Shown: positions 43,540 through 54,839, counted from the stretch's first letter. The stretch is DNA of 64,000 bases from Zoogloeaceae bacterium (GCA_024235635.1 JACKMA010000003.1:248001-312000), one strand, 5' to 3'. Notes: generated by a model from the letters alone, not told the origin. A program made the numbers and translations.

Positions 43540-44132
43540 CGCGACTCCGGTGCCAGGCGGCCGGCTGCGTGCACCAGGGCGCCCAGCGCCGCGTCGAGCA
43601 TGCCCTGCTGGCGCTCGTTGGCGAGCCGACCATCGTCTGCAAACGCGCTGCCGGCGTTACCGACACCGAGTTGTTGCGGAATCACGTGCATGCCCAGATA
43701 GCCGAGAATGTCGCGCACGTGGAAGAGCACCCTCATGCCGCCCATCGGACCGGGCGAGGTCGCCAGTACCGCCGCCGCACGGCCGGCGAACACCGCCCCG
43801 CCGGAGCGCGGTTCGTCCTTCGGATTGGGGCGCGAGCACCAGTCGAGGGTGTTCTTGAGCAGCGGCGTGATCGAGCCGTTGTACTCCGGGTTGACGACCA
43901 GCACGCCGTCACTCGAATAAAGCCTCTGCTGCAGCGCCACGGCCGCATCCGGCAAGCCCGAATCGCGTTCCAGATCGCCGTTGTAGAGCGGCATCGGGTA
44001 GTCGCCGAGTTCGATCAGCTGTACGTCGGCGCCGATCTGCGAAAGGGGCTCCAGGCAGGCGTGGGCGAGCCTTCTCGCAAACGAATCACGACGGCTGCTG
44101 CCGGCCATGACGACAATACTGGGGCGGGTCAT
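43536..44132 (-). CDS. NADPH-dependent FMN reductase
   Basis: A 198-residue flavodoxin-fold reductase: MAGSSRRDSFARRLA (FMN phosphate loop), NPEYNGSITPLLKNTLDW and ATSPGPMGGMR (FMN ring binding). Relatives reduce quinones, azo dyes or chromate. ATG 44132 follows GGAG; the longer upstream frame is not family sequence. It is the first gene of a coupled three-gene run with pirin and a LysR regulator. Confidence 0.92.
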   Translation of the reverse strand: MTRPSIVVMAGSSRRDSFARRLAHACLEPLSQIGADVQLIELGDYPMPLYNGDLERDSGLPDAAVALQQRLYSSDGVLVVNPEYNGSITPLLKNTLDWCSRPNPKDEPRSGGAVFAGRAAAVLATSPGPMGGMRVLFHVRDILGYLGMHVIPQQLGVGNAGSAFADDGRLANERQQGMLDAALGALVHAAGRLAPESR

Positions 44133-44305
44133 TCGTCGGTCTCCAGGTGTGCGCCGCACATGCATGAAGCCGCAGCATAAGCCTTCATCGCGCGCTTGGG
44201 CACCCTTTGATCGCTCGAGAGACGCCGCTGCGATCGGTGACATTGTCCCTTGCCTGGACGCCGGCACACTCGCAACATGGCGCCGTCGGTTAGCTCCTAC
44301 TCGCC

Positions 44306-44689
44306 ATGGTCCAGTCCTCTGCTGCGCGCCGCTACTGGCCGCTACTCGCCAAATTCGTCCTCGGCGCCACCGTGCTGCTGTGGTTCTTCGCGTCGATGTT
44401 CAACGGCCTCAACGGGCAGATGATCCTGGCCGCGCTGTCGGCGCTGACCTTCAATGCTGTCTCGAGCGGGCTCACCGCGCGCGAATCGCCGCAGCTCGCG
44501 CTGCTCGGGGCGACGGTATTCGCCAGTCCGGCACTGCTGCTGGCGGCACTCGGGCTCGGTGACCTGATGTTCCACGGCCAGCCCGGCCCGATGCTGTTCT
44601 GGCTCGGCACCGGCATCGTCACCACCGCCGCCGGACTCGGTGGCGCCTGGTTCGTCGAACGTCGTCACGGTCAGCGCCAGCGCGGATGA
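44306..44689 (+). CDS. small membrane protein of unknown function
   Basis: A 127-residue protein with about four hydrophobic segments (13-33, 38-52, 64-84 and 94-115) and a basic, Arg/Gln-rich end. No family was recognised. ATG 44306. It converges on the peroxidase-like gene across 34 bp. Confidence 0.55.
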   Translation: MVQSSAARRYWPLLAKFVLGATVLLWFFASMFNGLNGQMILAALSALTFNAVSSGLTARESPQLALLGATVFASPALLLAALGLGDLMFHGQPGPMLFWLGTGIVTTAAGLGGAWFVERRHGQRQRG

Positions 44690-44723
44690 CGAATCCGGTC
44701 CGCACCGGCGCATGTCGCGCGGC

Positions 44724-45302
44724 TCAGTTCTTCGGCACGCGCCCCATCAGGTAGAACGGCTCGTTCGGCGGCGTCCCGGTCAGGTGCACCAGGCGGTTGC
44801 TCATTGCGAAGAAGGCCGTGATCGCGCCGATATCCCAGATCGCGGCGTCGTCGAAGCCATGTTCGCGCAGACGCGCGAGATCGTGCTCCTCGATGTCTTC
44901 CCCGTGCTGCGACAGCCTGATCGCGAAATCGAGCATCGCCCGTTGCCTCGGCGTCACTTCGGCCTTCCGGTGATTGGTGGCCAGTTGATCGGCAAGGCGC
45001 GGGTTGCGGGCACGGATACGCAGTACGGCACCGTGGGCTATGACGCAGTAGAGACAGTGGTTCAACGCGGAAGTCGCCACCACGATCATTTCCCGCTCGG
45101 CCTTGCTGAGACCGACGTCGCTTTCCATCAAGGCGTCGTGATAGTCGAAGAACGCACGGAATTCGGCCGGCCGGTGCGCCAGCATCAGGAACACGTTCGG
45201 AACGAAACCCGCCTTCTCCTGCACCGCGAGGATTCGTGCCCGCACGTCGTCCGGCAAATCCGCAAGCTCGGCGACCGGAAATCGGCTGATGGCATTTTCC
45301 AT
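44724..45302 (-). CDS. AhpD-like peroxidase-related (carboxymuconolactone decarboxylase family) protein
   Basis: A 192-residue all-helical CMD/AhpD-family protein with the redox motif CLYCVIAHGA (CxxC plus His) in LSKAEREMIVVATSALNHCLYC, as in uncharacterised peroxidase-related enzymes. It probably acts as a thiol peroxidase or reductase partner. ATG 45302 follows GAGGAG; an upstream in-frame start overlaps the acuI end and was not used. It lies 10 bp after acuI, so it is third in an acuR-acuI-ahpD-like operon. Confidence 0.88.
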   Translation of the reverse strand: MENAISRFPVAELADLPDDVRARILAVQEKAGFVPNVFLMLAHRPAEFRAFFDYHDALMESDVGLSKAEREMIVVATSALNHCLYCVIAHGAVLRIRARNPRLADQLATNHRKAEVTPRQRAMLDFAIRLSQHGEDIEEHDLARLREHGFDDAAIWDIGAITAFFAMSNRLVHLTGTPPNEPFYLMGRVPKN

Positions 45303-45312
45303 GGTCGGCTCC

Positions 45313-46296
45313 TCAGCGATTGACATCGACGACGACACGGCCGCGGATCTGGCCCTGGATCAACTGGGCGGCGGTTTCGATCACCGCGCCGAGTCCGATC
45401 TCGCGGGTGATCAGGTCCAGCTTGCCGATGTCCAGGTCGGCCGCCAGGCGCTCCCAGGCGACGAGACGCTCGGGCCGCGGGCACATCACGCTGTCGACAC
45501 CAGCGAGCGTCACGCCACGCAGGATGAACGGCGCCACCGAGGCCGGCAAATCCATGCCCTGGGCGAGGCCGCAGGCGGTGACTACGCCGCGGTAGCGTGC
45601 CGTCGCACAGACATTGGCCAGGGTATGGCTGCCGACCGTGTCCACTGCACCGGCCCAGCGTTCCTTGCCGAGGGGACGGCCCGGCTCGGAGAACTGCGCC
45701 CGGTCGATGATCTCGGCGGCGCCGAGAGACTTCAGGTAGTCGGCCTCGGCGGGCCGTCCGGTCGATGCCACCACGGTATAGCCGAGCTTCGCCAGCACCG
45801 CCACCGCAACGCTGCCGACGCCGCCGTTGGCACCGGTGACCAGGATCTCGCCATGATCGGGCGTCACGCCGAACCGCTCGAGGGCGAGCACGCACAGCAT
45901 CGCCGTGTAGCCGGCGGTGCCAATCGCCATTGCCTGACGCGCCGTGAAGGCCTTCGGCAGCGGCACCAGCCAGTCGCCCTTGAGGCGGATACGCTGCGCC
46001 AGCCCGCCCGGGTGGACCTCGCCGACCCCCCAGCCGTTGAGCACGACGGCGTCGCCGGGACGGTAGTCAGGGTGGGTGCTGTGCGCCACCGTGCCCGCCA
46101 TGTCGATGCCGGGGATCATCGGAAACCGGCGCACCACCGGACCCTTGCCGGTGATCGCAAGCCCGTCCTTGTAGTTCAGGGTCGAGTACGCCACCTGTAC
46201 CGTGACGTCGCCGTCGCCGAGTGCGCCGTCGTCGAGGTCTTCGAGCGTGGCGCGATAGCCCGCTTCGTCCTTCCGAATCAAGATGCCGTTGAACAT
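45313..46296 (-). CDS. acuI: acrylyl-CoA reductase (NADPH), AcuI/YhdH type
   Basis: A 327-residue medium-chain dehydrogenase/reductase without zinc ligands. STLNYKDGLAITGKGPVVRRFPMIPGIDMAGTV is the AcuI/YhdH N-terminal signature, and VTGANGGVGSVAVAVLAKLGY is the NADPH loop. It reduces toxic acrylyl-CoA to propionyl-CoA, a step in DMSP and 3-hydroxypropionate metabolism. ATG 46296 overlaps the acuR stop by one base (TGATG). Its partner regulator acuR upstream supports the name. Confidence 0.9.
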   Translation of the reverse strand: MFNGILIRKDEAGYRATLEDLDDGALGDGDVTVQVAYSTLNYKDGLAITGKGPVVRRFPMIPGIDMAGTVAHSTHPDYRPGDAVVLNGWGVGEVHPGGLAQRIRLKGDWLVPLPKAFTARQAMAIGTAGYTAMLCVLALERFGVTPDHGEILVTGANGGVGSVAVAVLAKLGYTVVASTGRPAEADYLKSLGAAEIIDRAQFSEPGRPLGKERWAGAVDTVGSHTLANVCATARYRGVVTACGLAQGMDLPASVAPFILRGVTLAGVDSVMCPRPERLVAWERLAADLDIGKLDLITREIGLGAVIETAAQLIQGQIRGRVVVDVNR

Positions 46297-46961
46297 CACC
46301 CCTCCTTTGTGAAACCGAATTCTTCCAGCGCCGTCGCGCCGAGCAGGGCGAGATACCCCCGCGAAAAACAGTCGAGCGGTGCTGCGCGCCGCTCGAGCTT
46401 GGCCCGCAGCACCGCGCCCTCCCAGCCGATCCAGAAGAAACCGGCGAGTTGCGCACAATCGTGGCCGGCAGCCAGTTCGCCGGCGACCTGCGCCTCTTCG
46501 AGACAGACCCGGAGCCGCTGTTGCCAGCCGAGCAGCACTTCGATCAGGCGTGCGCGGAAAGACTCCGGCAAGGCCGCCATCTCCTGGCCGAGATTGCCGA
46601 CCAGGCAGCCGCGACGGTAGTCGTGTCGCTCCATGCCGCGACGCGCATCGGCCATAAAATCGTGCAACCGCCCCAACGGGGGTCGTCGCCGATCGCCCAA
46701 GCAGCGATCGAGCTTGTAGTCGAAATAGGCTGCATAGCTGTCGATCAGTTCGGCGCCGAAGGCTTCCTTGCTGGCAAAGTAGTGGTAGAAGGAGCCCTTC
46801 GGAACGCCGACCTGAGCCAGCACATCGTCAATGCCGGTGGCGGCGAATCCTTTCTCGGTCAGCGCGATCACGCCGGCTCGCACCAAGGCTTGCCGGGTTT
46901 CGAGGCCGCCGTCGATCCGCTTGGGCGGCCGCCCCCGCTTGCGCTGTGCCGAAATATCCAT
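46296..46961 (-). CDS. acuR: TetR-family regulator, AcuR-like
   Basis: A 221-residue TetR regulator. The helix-turn-helix (ALTEKGFAATGIDDVLAQVGVPKGSFYHYFASKEAF) is preceded by a basic RKRGRPPKR arm, and the ligand domain has several cysteines (RGCLVGNLGQ, VCLEEA, DCAQLAGF). In Rhodobacter, AcuR represses acuI and responds to acrylate. Its gene directly precedes acuI here, which is the main ground for the name. The promoter has a symmetric site between -35 and -10, and the transcript appears leaderless. Confidence 0.78.
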   Translation of the reverse strand: MDISAQRKRGRPPKRIDGGLETRQALVRAGVIALTEKGFAATGIDDVLAQVGVPKGSFYHYFASKEAFGAELIDSYAAYFDYKLDRCLGDRRRPPLGRLHDFMADARRGMERHDYRRGCLVGNLGQEMAALPESFRARLIEVLLGWQQRLRVCLEEAQVAGELAAGHDCAQLAGFFWIGWEGAVLRAKLERRAAPLDCFSRGYLALLGATALEEFGFTKEG

Positions 46962-46967
46962 CGAGGA

Positions 46968-46995
46968 ATACTAGACTGGCCGGCTAGAAAATCAA
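46968..46995 (-). promoter_or_regulatory. acuR promoter with internal operator
   Basis: Minus strand TTGATT (plus 46990-46995), 16 bp spacer, TAGTAT (plus 46968-46973). The spacer is filled by an imperfect palindrome (CTAG-ACTGGCCGG-CTAG, 46971-46987), a fitting TetR operator. Six bases separate the -10 from ATG 46961, so the mRNA should begin at the start codon. Confidence 0.55.
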
Positions 46996-47157
46996 CGGTA
47001 ATTTGCAGAGTCGATTCGCACAAACATAAAAATCCATTTACATCATAGTGTTGCGCAAATCACACAGATCAACATTGCTTACGTTCGACAACCGGAAAAG
47101 AAGCGCAGAATGCGTTCGCCGCAATCGACGCGGCTTACATCGAACGGAGAGATTTCC

Positions 47158-47340
47158 ATGAGCGCCCTTCACCGCCAACTGCCCGGTTTCGCGTTTGCCG
47201 GTGTGAACAAGCACCCGGCCAGTCACACCAAGCCGACGCGTCAGCCATCCACGGCCGCCCAGGCGCAGCAGCAACAACAGCACTCGGCCCAGCCGCCGCA
47301 GATCGACGCCGAACAGGATGCCGTTCCCGGCTACAACTGA
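47158..47340 (+). CDS. small Gln-rich hypothetical protein
   Basis: A 60-residue soluble protein with a Gln run (AQAQQQQQHSAQPPQ) and an acidic end. ATG 47158 has GGAGA in position; an upstream in-frame ATG (47110) lacks one. No family. It stands alone between acuR (divergent) and the BCCT gene (convergent). Confidence 0.5.
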   Translation: MSALHRQLPGFAFAGVNKHPASHTKPTRQPSTAAQAQQQQQHSAQPPQIDAEQDAVPGYN

Positions 47341-47373
47341 TATGGCGCCGCCGTCGGACGACCTGCCGGCCGC

Positions 47374-48918
47374 TCAGCCGGCATCGTCCTGCAGCCCGCG
47401 CAGCACGCTGTAGCACATCAGTACCAGCACGATCGCGAACGGGAAGCCGGTTGCGATCGCGGCGGCCTGCAGCGAGGCGAGCCCGCCTCCGAGCATCAGC
47501 GCGATCGCGACGAGCCCCTCGAAGCTGGCCCAGAAGACCCGCTGGGGCACCGGTGCGTCGAGCTTGCCGCCGGCAGTGATGGTGTCGATCACCAACGAGC
47601 CCGAATCGGACGAGGTGACGAAGAACACCAGCACCAGGACGATGCCGATGGCCGACAGCAGTTGCGACAGCGGCAACTGCTCGAGCATCTTGAACAGCGA
47701 CAGCTCGGGCGTCCAGTTGGTCACCGTGTCGACGACGCCGGTATAGCCGGTGGCGACATACTGGTGCACCGCGGTGCCACCGAACGCGCTCATCCACAAC
47801 ACGCACACCAGGGTCGGTATCAGCAGTACGCAGACCAGGAACTCCCGGACCGTGCGTCCGCGTGACACCCGCGCGATGAACATGCCGACGAACGGCGACC
47901 ATGAGATCCACCAGGCCCAATAGAAGGTGGTCCAGCCGTGGAGGAAGTCGGTGTCCGCGCGGCCGATCCAGTTGGACAGCGGCACGATGTCGGCAAGGTA
48001 GTTGCCGAGTCCGCTGAAGAATCCGCCCAGGATCGCGAGCGTCGGACCCACCACGATCACGAACAGTAGCAGCAGCAGTGCCAGCACCATGTTGATTTCG
48101 GACAGTCGCTTGACCCCCGCGTCCATGCCGGCGACCACGGATGCCAGCGCAGCGCCGGTGATCACCAGGATCAGCACGACCTTCGAAACCTCCGTCGCTG
48201 GCACCCCGAACAGGTAGTTCAATCCGGCGATTGCCTGTTCGGCGCCGAAGCCGAGCGAAGTGGCGAGGCCGAACAGGGTCGCGAACACCGCGAGTGTGTC
48301 GATCACGTGGCCGGGCCAGCGCCAGACCCGGTTGCCGATCAGCGGGAAGAATGCCGAGCGGATGGTCAGCGGCATGCCGTGATTGAAGCTGAAGAAGGCC
48401 AACGCCAGCGCCACCACCGCGTAGATCGCCCACGGGTGCAGGCCCCAGTGGAAGATGGTCGCAGCCATGCCGATCGCGATCGCGGCCTGCTGGTCATCAC
48501 CGGAAACGCCGAGCGGCGGATTCTGGAAATGATAGACCGGCTCGAGCACGCCGAAGAACATCAGCCCGATGCCCATGCCGGCCGCGAACAGCATCGCGAA
48601 CCAGCCGCCATAGGAGTAGTCGGGGCGCGCGTCGGGACCACCCAGCCTGACCCGGCCCAGCGGCGAGACGATCAAGTACAGGCAGAACAGCACGAAGATG
48701 TTGGCAACGCCCATGAATAACCAGTCGAAGGTCGAGGTCAGCCACGGTCGAAGTTCGCCGAAGAAGCTCTTCGCACCCTCCGGGAACATCAGGGTGAACG
48801 CGACGAAACCCACGATCAGGGCCGACGAGACGGCGAACACCGGGTTGTGGATGTCCAAGCCCAGGACCTGCACGTTGTCCTGCCCGACTTCGTAGTCGAT
48901 AGTGTGGGGTTTGTGCAT
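47374..48918 (-). CDS. BCCT-family betaine/carnitine/choline-type transporter
   Basis: A 514-residue secondary transporter with twelve helices. The Trp-rich substrate helix (TTFYWAWWISWSPFVGMFIARVSRGRTVREF) is diagnostic for BCCT; GMGIGLMFFGVLEPV is the first unwound helix. Members import glycine betaine, choline, carnitine or DMSP with Na+ or H+. ATG 48918 follows GGAGGAGG. The nearby acuR-acuI pair makes DMSP (DddT-like) one option, but betaine is equally likely from sequence alone. The C-terminus is short, so no long osmosensing tail is visible. Confidence 0.92.
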   Translation of the reverse strand: MHKPHTIDYEVGQDNVQVLGLDIHNPVFAVSSALIVGFVAFTLMFPEGAKSFFGELRPWLTSTFDWLFMGVANIFVLFCLYLIVSPLGRVRLGGPDARPDYSYGGWFAMLFAAGMGIGLMFFGVLEPVYHFQNPPLGVSGDDQQAAIAIGMAATIFHWGLHPWAIYAVVALALAFFSFNHGMPLTIRSAFFPLIGNRVWRWPGHVIDTLAVFATLFGLATSLGFGAEQAIAGLNYLFGVPATEVSKVVLILVITGAALASVVAGMDAGVKRLSEINMVLALLLLLFVIVVGPTLAILGGFFSGLGNYLADIVPLSNWIGRADTDFLHGWTTFYWAWWISWSPFVGMFIARVSRGRTVREFLVCVLLIPTLVCVLWMSAFGGTAVHQYVATGYTGVVDTVTNWTPELSLFKMLEQLPLSQLLSAIGIVLVLVFFVTSSDSGSLVIDTITAGGKLDAPVPQRVFWASFEGLVAIALMLGGGLASLQAAAIATGFPFAIVLVLMCYSVLRGLQDDAG

Positions 48919-49024
48919 CGGCCTCCTCCGTGGTGTTCCGCGGTCCCGACGCCTGGGCGTGGCCGCGCGAATCGTCGCCGCCACCACGAACTGGCCGCGT
49001 TGTAGGTCCGCGCCAGTCTATTCT

Positions 49025-49041
49025 TACAAAGATAATTTGTA
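49025..49041. promoter_or_regulatory. inverted repeat upstream of the BCCT gene, in a 349 bp gap
   Basis: TACAAA-GATAA-TTTGTA is a perfect 6-5-6 inverted repeat 107 bp before the BCCT start. On the minus strand, TTGTAC and TAGACT with an 18 bp spacer form a plausible promoter overlapping it. The rest of 48919-49267 holds no gene or other signal I can support. Confidence 0.4.
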
Positions 49042-49267
49042 CAAATGCACTTTCCGGCATCGTGCCACCGTCCGTTGCCCCTCGGACCGCCATGCAGACC
49101 GCCCATCGGAACAGCCCCGCCGCCTCGTGATCGAATTGGCAACGTCCAGGCCGGTTCGATTGCGTTCCTCGCCACAGGCCAATTATGTTTGGCCTCGAAA
49201 GGACTCATCAGGGCTTTGGACGCGTATCCCGTGTGCTCACCGCACGGAACGGACGACCTTCGAAATC

Positions 49268-49618
49268 ATGGACATCAAGCTCAAGGACTGGCACATCGTG
49301 CGCGTCGAGGCACGCAGCGGCCCGCAGTTGCGACTCGTCGGGCGCGGCAACGACGGCAATTACCGCGTCAGCTCGATGGTGATCAGCTACGACGCCTGCT
49401 CGCGCGTGGCGGAGACCGCCTCCGGCAAGTCCTACACCCTCGAGGGCCCCCCGTGCGAGGCCATTCGCATCGACCGGGTCGTCGAAGCCTATCGCAAGCG
49501 CCACGGCATGATCGAAATCGCCTACGTCGATGAGCAGGAGATCGACGACCTGTTCCAGCTCCAGGCGACACTGCTGTCCGATTACCCGCCGATGGATTGC
49601 CTCTACACCCGGGCCTGA
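49268..49618 (+). CDS. hypothetical soluble protein
   Basis: A 116-residue mixed alpha/beta protein (MDIKLKDWHIVRVEARSGPQLRLVGRG...) with two cysteines (DACSR and PPCEAIRID). It ends in an amphipathic helix (EQEIDDLFQLQATLL). No known family. ATG 49268 is the first ATG of the coding stretch. It precedes the dienelactone hydrolase gene by 142 bp. Confidence 0.6.
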   Translation: MDIKLKDWHIVRVEARSGPQLRLVGRGNDGNYRVSSMVISYDACSRVAETASGKSYTLEGPPCEAIRIDRVVEAYRKRHGMIEIAYVDEQEIDDLFQLQATLLSDYPPMDCLYTRA

Positions 49619-49760
49619 AACGCCCGCCCGCAAGCCGACGGGTACGGCCGGGGGCACCACGCCTCGCCGCCGGGCCCAGGCATCGCCGGTACCGCAACGT
49701 GCCCGTCGGGCCAGGATGCGCGATCATGGACGCAATCGCGGCAGATCCCTGGAGGACACC

Positions 49761-50522
49761 ATGACGGAAGAATGCATCGCGCGGCCGACATCGGCAGCGG
49801 GTCTCGAATGTGGCGATGCGCGCATCGCCACCGCCGACGGCGAAATGCCCGCCTACCACGCGCGCCCGCAAGGCGGCGAACGCCTGCCGACGATTCTCGT
49901 CGTGCAGGAGATCTTCGGCGTCCACGAACACATTCGCGACGTCTGCCGGCGGCTCGCCCACCTGGGCTATCTCGCGATCGCGCCCGAGCTCTATTTCCGC
50001 CAGGGCGATCCGGCGGGCCACACCGAAATCCCGCGCATCGTCGCCGAAATCGTCGCACGTGTCCCCGCAGCCGGCGTCATGGCCGATCTCGACGCCACGG
50101 CGGCGTGGGCGGCGGCCAACGGCGGCGACCCGGCGCGCCTCGGCACCACCGGCTTCTGCTGGGGCGGGCGCATGTGCTGGTTATATGCGGCGCACAACCC
50201 CGCGCTCAAGGCCGCGGTCGCCTGGTACGGTCGCCTGCGGGACGGATTCGGCAAGCTCGATGCGCATTCGCCGATCAGTCTCGCCGCGTCGCTGCAGGCC
50301 CCTGTGCTCGGCCTCTACGGCGGACAGGACGCGAGCATACCCGCGGCCGACGTCGAGGCGATGCGCGCAGCCCTCGCCGCTTCCGCGCGCGGCAGCGAGA
50401 TCGTGGTCTATCCTGAGGCGGGCCACGCCTTCTTCGCCGACTACCGTCCGAGCTACCGGGCGACCGATGCCGCCGACGGCTGGCAACGCATGCGGCGCTG
50501 GTTCGTCGCCCACGGCCTCTGA
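49761..50522 (+). CDS. dienelactone hydrolase family protein
   Basis: A 253-residue alpha/beta hydrolase. The Cys nucleophile sits in TTGFCWGGRM, the Glu in VQEIFGVHEHI, the Asp in YGGQDASIP and the His in EAGHAFFADY, the DLH triad plus its activating Glu. True DLH opens dienelactones in chloroaromatic breakdown; many housekeeping relatives have unknown substrates, and no catechol genes are nearby. ATG 49761 follows GGAGG. The ABC exporter pair starts 8 bp after the stop and may be co-transcribed. Confidence 0.92.
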   Translation: MTEECIARPTSAAGLECGDARIATADGEMPAYHARPQGGERLPTILVVQEIFGVHEHIRDVCRRLAHLGYLAIAPELYFRQGDPAGHTEIPRIVAEIVARVPAAGVMADLDATAAWAAANGGDPARLGTTGFCWGGRMCWLYAAHNPALKAAVAWYGRLRDGFGKLDAHSPISLAASLQAPVLGLYGGQDASIPAADVEAMRAALAASARGSEIVVYPEAGHAFFADYRPSYRATDAADGWQRMRRWFVAHGL

Positions 50523-50529
50523 TCCACCG

Positions 50530-52316
<1,787 letters not shown>

Positions 52317-52320
<4 letters not shown>

Positions 52321-54155
52321 CGGGTGACGCGGCCCAGGCCGAAGCGAGCGGCAGCGACCTGCGCGGCGGCTGGGGGCGCGCCGACTCGCCGCAGCGACGG
52401 GCGATGCGGCTGCTGGCCGGGGCCGCCGCGCCGGAACGCGGGGTGATGGGCGGCGCGCTGGTCGGCCTTGCCGCAGCCGCCCTGCTCGAGGCCTTCGGGC
52501 CCGTGCTCGCCAAAGTCTTCATCGATCGCCACCTGCTGCCGCGCAGCGGCGAACTGGCCACGATGGCGACGCTGCTGGTCGGCGTGCTGCTGGCCGGGAG
52601 CATCGCCAGCACCCTGCGCTTCTGGCAACTGACCCGAATGGCCGGCTTGGCGATGCGCTCGGTGCAGCGCCTGCGCGAACGGGTGTTCGGCCATGTCCTG
52701 GCACTGCCGATGGCCTTCTTCGACCGCAGCATCACCGGCCAGCTGGTGAGCCGGGTCACCAACGACACCGAGGCGGTCAAGGCGCTCTACGTCCAGGTCC
52801 TGTTCGTCATGCTCGACAGCCTGATCGTGCTGGCCGGCTCTCTGGTGGCGATGGCCTGGCTCGACTGGCACCTGATGGGCATCGTCGCGCTGCTGGTGCC
52901 GGCCGTATTCCTGATCGTCTGGACATACCAGCGCTGGAGCGCGCCGGCGGTGGCGCGCAGCCGGGCCCTGCGCAGCGACCTCAATGCCGGCCTGTCGGAA
53001 TCGATCGCGGGCATGGCGGTGCTCCAGGCCACCAACGCAGCGGAAGCCTTCAGCGCGCGCTTCGCCCGCACCAACGATGCCTACTACCGGGCACGGCAGG
53101 CGGAACTGCGGGCCAACGCCTGGCTGCTACGCCCCGCCCTCGACCTGGTCAACCTGCTGTTGCTCGCCGTGGTGATCTGGGTCTTCGGGCTGCGAGAGTT
53201 CGGCGGCGGGCTGTCGGCCGTCGAGGTCGGCGTGCTCTACGCCTTCATCAACTACATGGGACGCGTCGGCGAACCGTTGATCCAGTTCACGATGCAGTTC
53301 TCGATGCTGCAGCAGTCGGTGATCTCCGCTGCCCGCGTGGCACGTCTTCTCGACGAGCCGACGGGCCAGCCGCCACAGGACGGCCCCCACGTCGCACTCG
53401 GTGGCGTCACCATGCGGCAGCTTGCCTTTGCCTACCATCACGACGCCCCGGTACTGCACGGCATCGACCTGCAGGTTCCGCCCGGGGGCTTCTTCGGCAT
53501 CGTCGGCCACACCGGCTCGGGCAAGAGTACGTTGCTGGCGCTGCTGCTGCGCTTCTACGCGCCGACGGCGGGACAGATCCTGATCGACGACGCCCGGCTC
53601 GAGACCTTCGACGAGCGGACCCTGCGACGAAGCGTGGGCCTGGTGCCACAGGAACCCTTCCTGGTCGCCGACAGCGTGCGCGAGAACATCGACATGGGCC
53701 GCGGCCTCGATGACGCGACTCTGCAAGAGGCCGCGCGCGCGGCCCACGCCGACGACTTCATCCGCACCCTCGAGTCCGGCTACGACACCAGGCTCGGCGA
53801 AGGCGGTGCCCGCCTGTCGGTCGGGCAGAAACAGCTCATTGCGATCGCCCGCGCGCTTGCCGGCCAACCCCGGATCCTGTTGCTGGACGAAGCCACGGCC
53901 CACGTCGACTCCGAAACCGAGCAGATCGTCCAGGTTGCGCTGGAATCGCTGCGCGGCCGGGTCACCGTGATCGCCATTGCCCATCGCCTGTCCACGATCC
54001 GCCACGCCGACCGGATCGTCGTCATGAACCACGGCCGGATCGACGAGCAGGGCGACCACGCCACGCTGATGCGCATCGACGGCGGCCTTTACCGACGGCT
54101 GTACGCGCTGCAGCAGCTCGAGTCACGGCAGGCCGGCGACGGTGCGACGCGCTAG
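52317..54155 (+). CDS. ABC exporter, membrane-ATPase half-transporter (MdlB-like)
   Basis: A 612-residue partner of the preceding half-transporter. Six helices are followed by Walker A GHTGSGKST, VPQEPFLVA, signature LSVGQKQL, Walker B ILLLDEATAHVD with the catalytic Glu, and H-loop IAIAHRLST. The canonical Glu here and Asp in the partner give one active and one weak ATP site, as usual for heterodimers. ATG 52317 overlaps the first gene. Substrate unknown. Confidence 0.92.
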
Positions 54156-54194
54156 ACATCATGACCGCCCGCGTCGGGCATGGAGCCAGGATGT

Positions 54195-54839
54195 CTACGC
54201 ACTTTCCCCGAGCCAGCGATCCATCTTGCGAATCACGGCAATGTCGGTGGACTCCGCGACGATCTTCGGCAACAGGAACTCTGGATAGGCGGGCTCGTCC
54301 CGTTCCGGGATGCCCTCGACGCGCTCGCCGCGGATCACCCGGGCCTGAAATTCGTCGGCATGGGTCGGCAGATAGTTCGATCCGGTGTCGGCATTGAACT
54401 GGCGGAGCAGCGCCACCGCGTCGTCGAACAGGCCCTCGTAACCCTGTCCGAGGATATGGCCGATGGCGTTGTCGAGCCTTCCCAGTAACTGGTCGGCGCT
54501 CGCCAGATCGTAATGGATGAACTCGAACTGGCGCAGATCAACCGGCGCGGACTCCGGCGCCTGCTGGGTCATGAAGATGACCGGCTTGCCCAGGGCATGG
54601 GCAATGCCCAGTTCGTAGAAGACGTTGGGATTGGCGTCGGTGATGTCGCCGACGATGAGGTCGGCGGCGCGGATTTCGTCCTCCACCTTGTCCATCAGCG
54701 CCTTGGTCAGCACGCTGGTGTCACCACGCCGCACGACCAGACCGTGTCTGTCTTCGAGGTAGCGCTGCAGGTAGAGAAAGACGAAGTTGAGCTCCGGCCG
54801 GAACGGCATCACGAAAAAGCACGTGCGCTTGGCCGTCAC
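54195..54839 (-). CDS. TIR-like / nucleoside deoxyribosyltransferase-like protein
   Basis: A 214-residue protein starting with KRTCFFVMPF and carrying ADLIVGDITDANPNVFYELG, then IAHALGKPVIF (60-89). This is the Rossmann-like core of nucleoside 2-deoxyribosyltransferases and TIR-like NAD-cleaving proteins, with Glu77 in the place of the catalytic Glu. The C-terminal 90 residues are not recognised. GTG 54839 overlaps the stop of the upstream gene, which encodes a protein with the same core. The role is unknown; nucleotide or NAD cleavage in defence or signalling is possible. Confidence 0.65.
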   Translation of the reverse strand: MTAKRTCFFVMPFRPELNFVFLYLQRYLEDRHGLVVRRGDTSVLTKALMDKVEDEIRAADLIVGDITDANPNVFYELGIAHALGKPVIFMTQQAPESAPVDLRQFEFIHYDLASADQLLGRLDNAIGHILGQGYEGLFDDAVALLRQFNADTGSNYLPTHADEFQARVIRGERVEGIPERDEPAYPEFLLPKIVAESTDIAVIRKMDRWLGESA

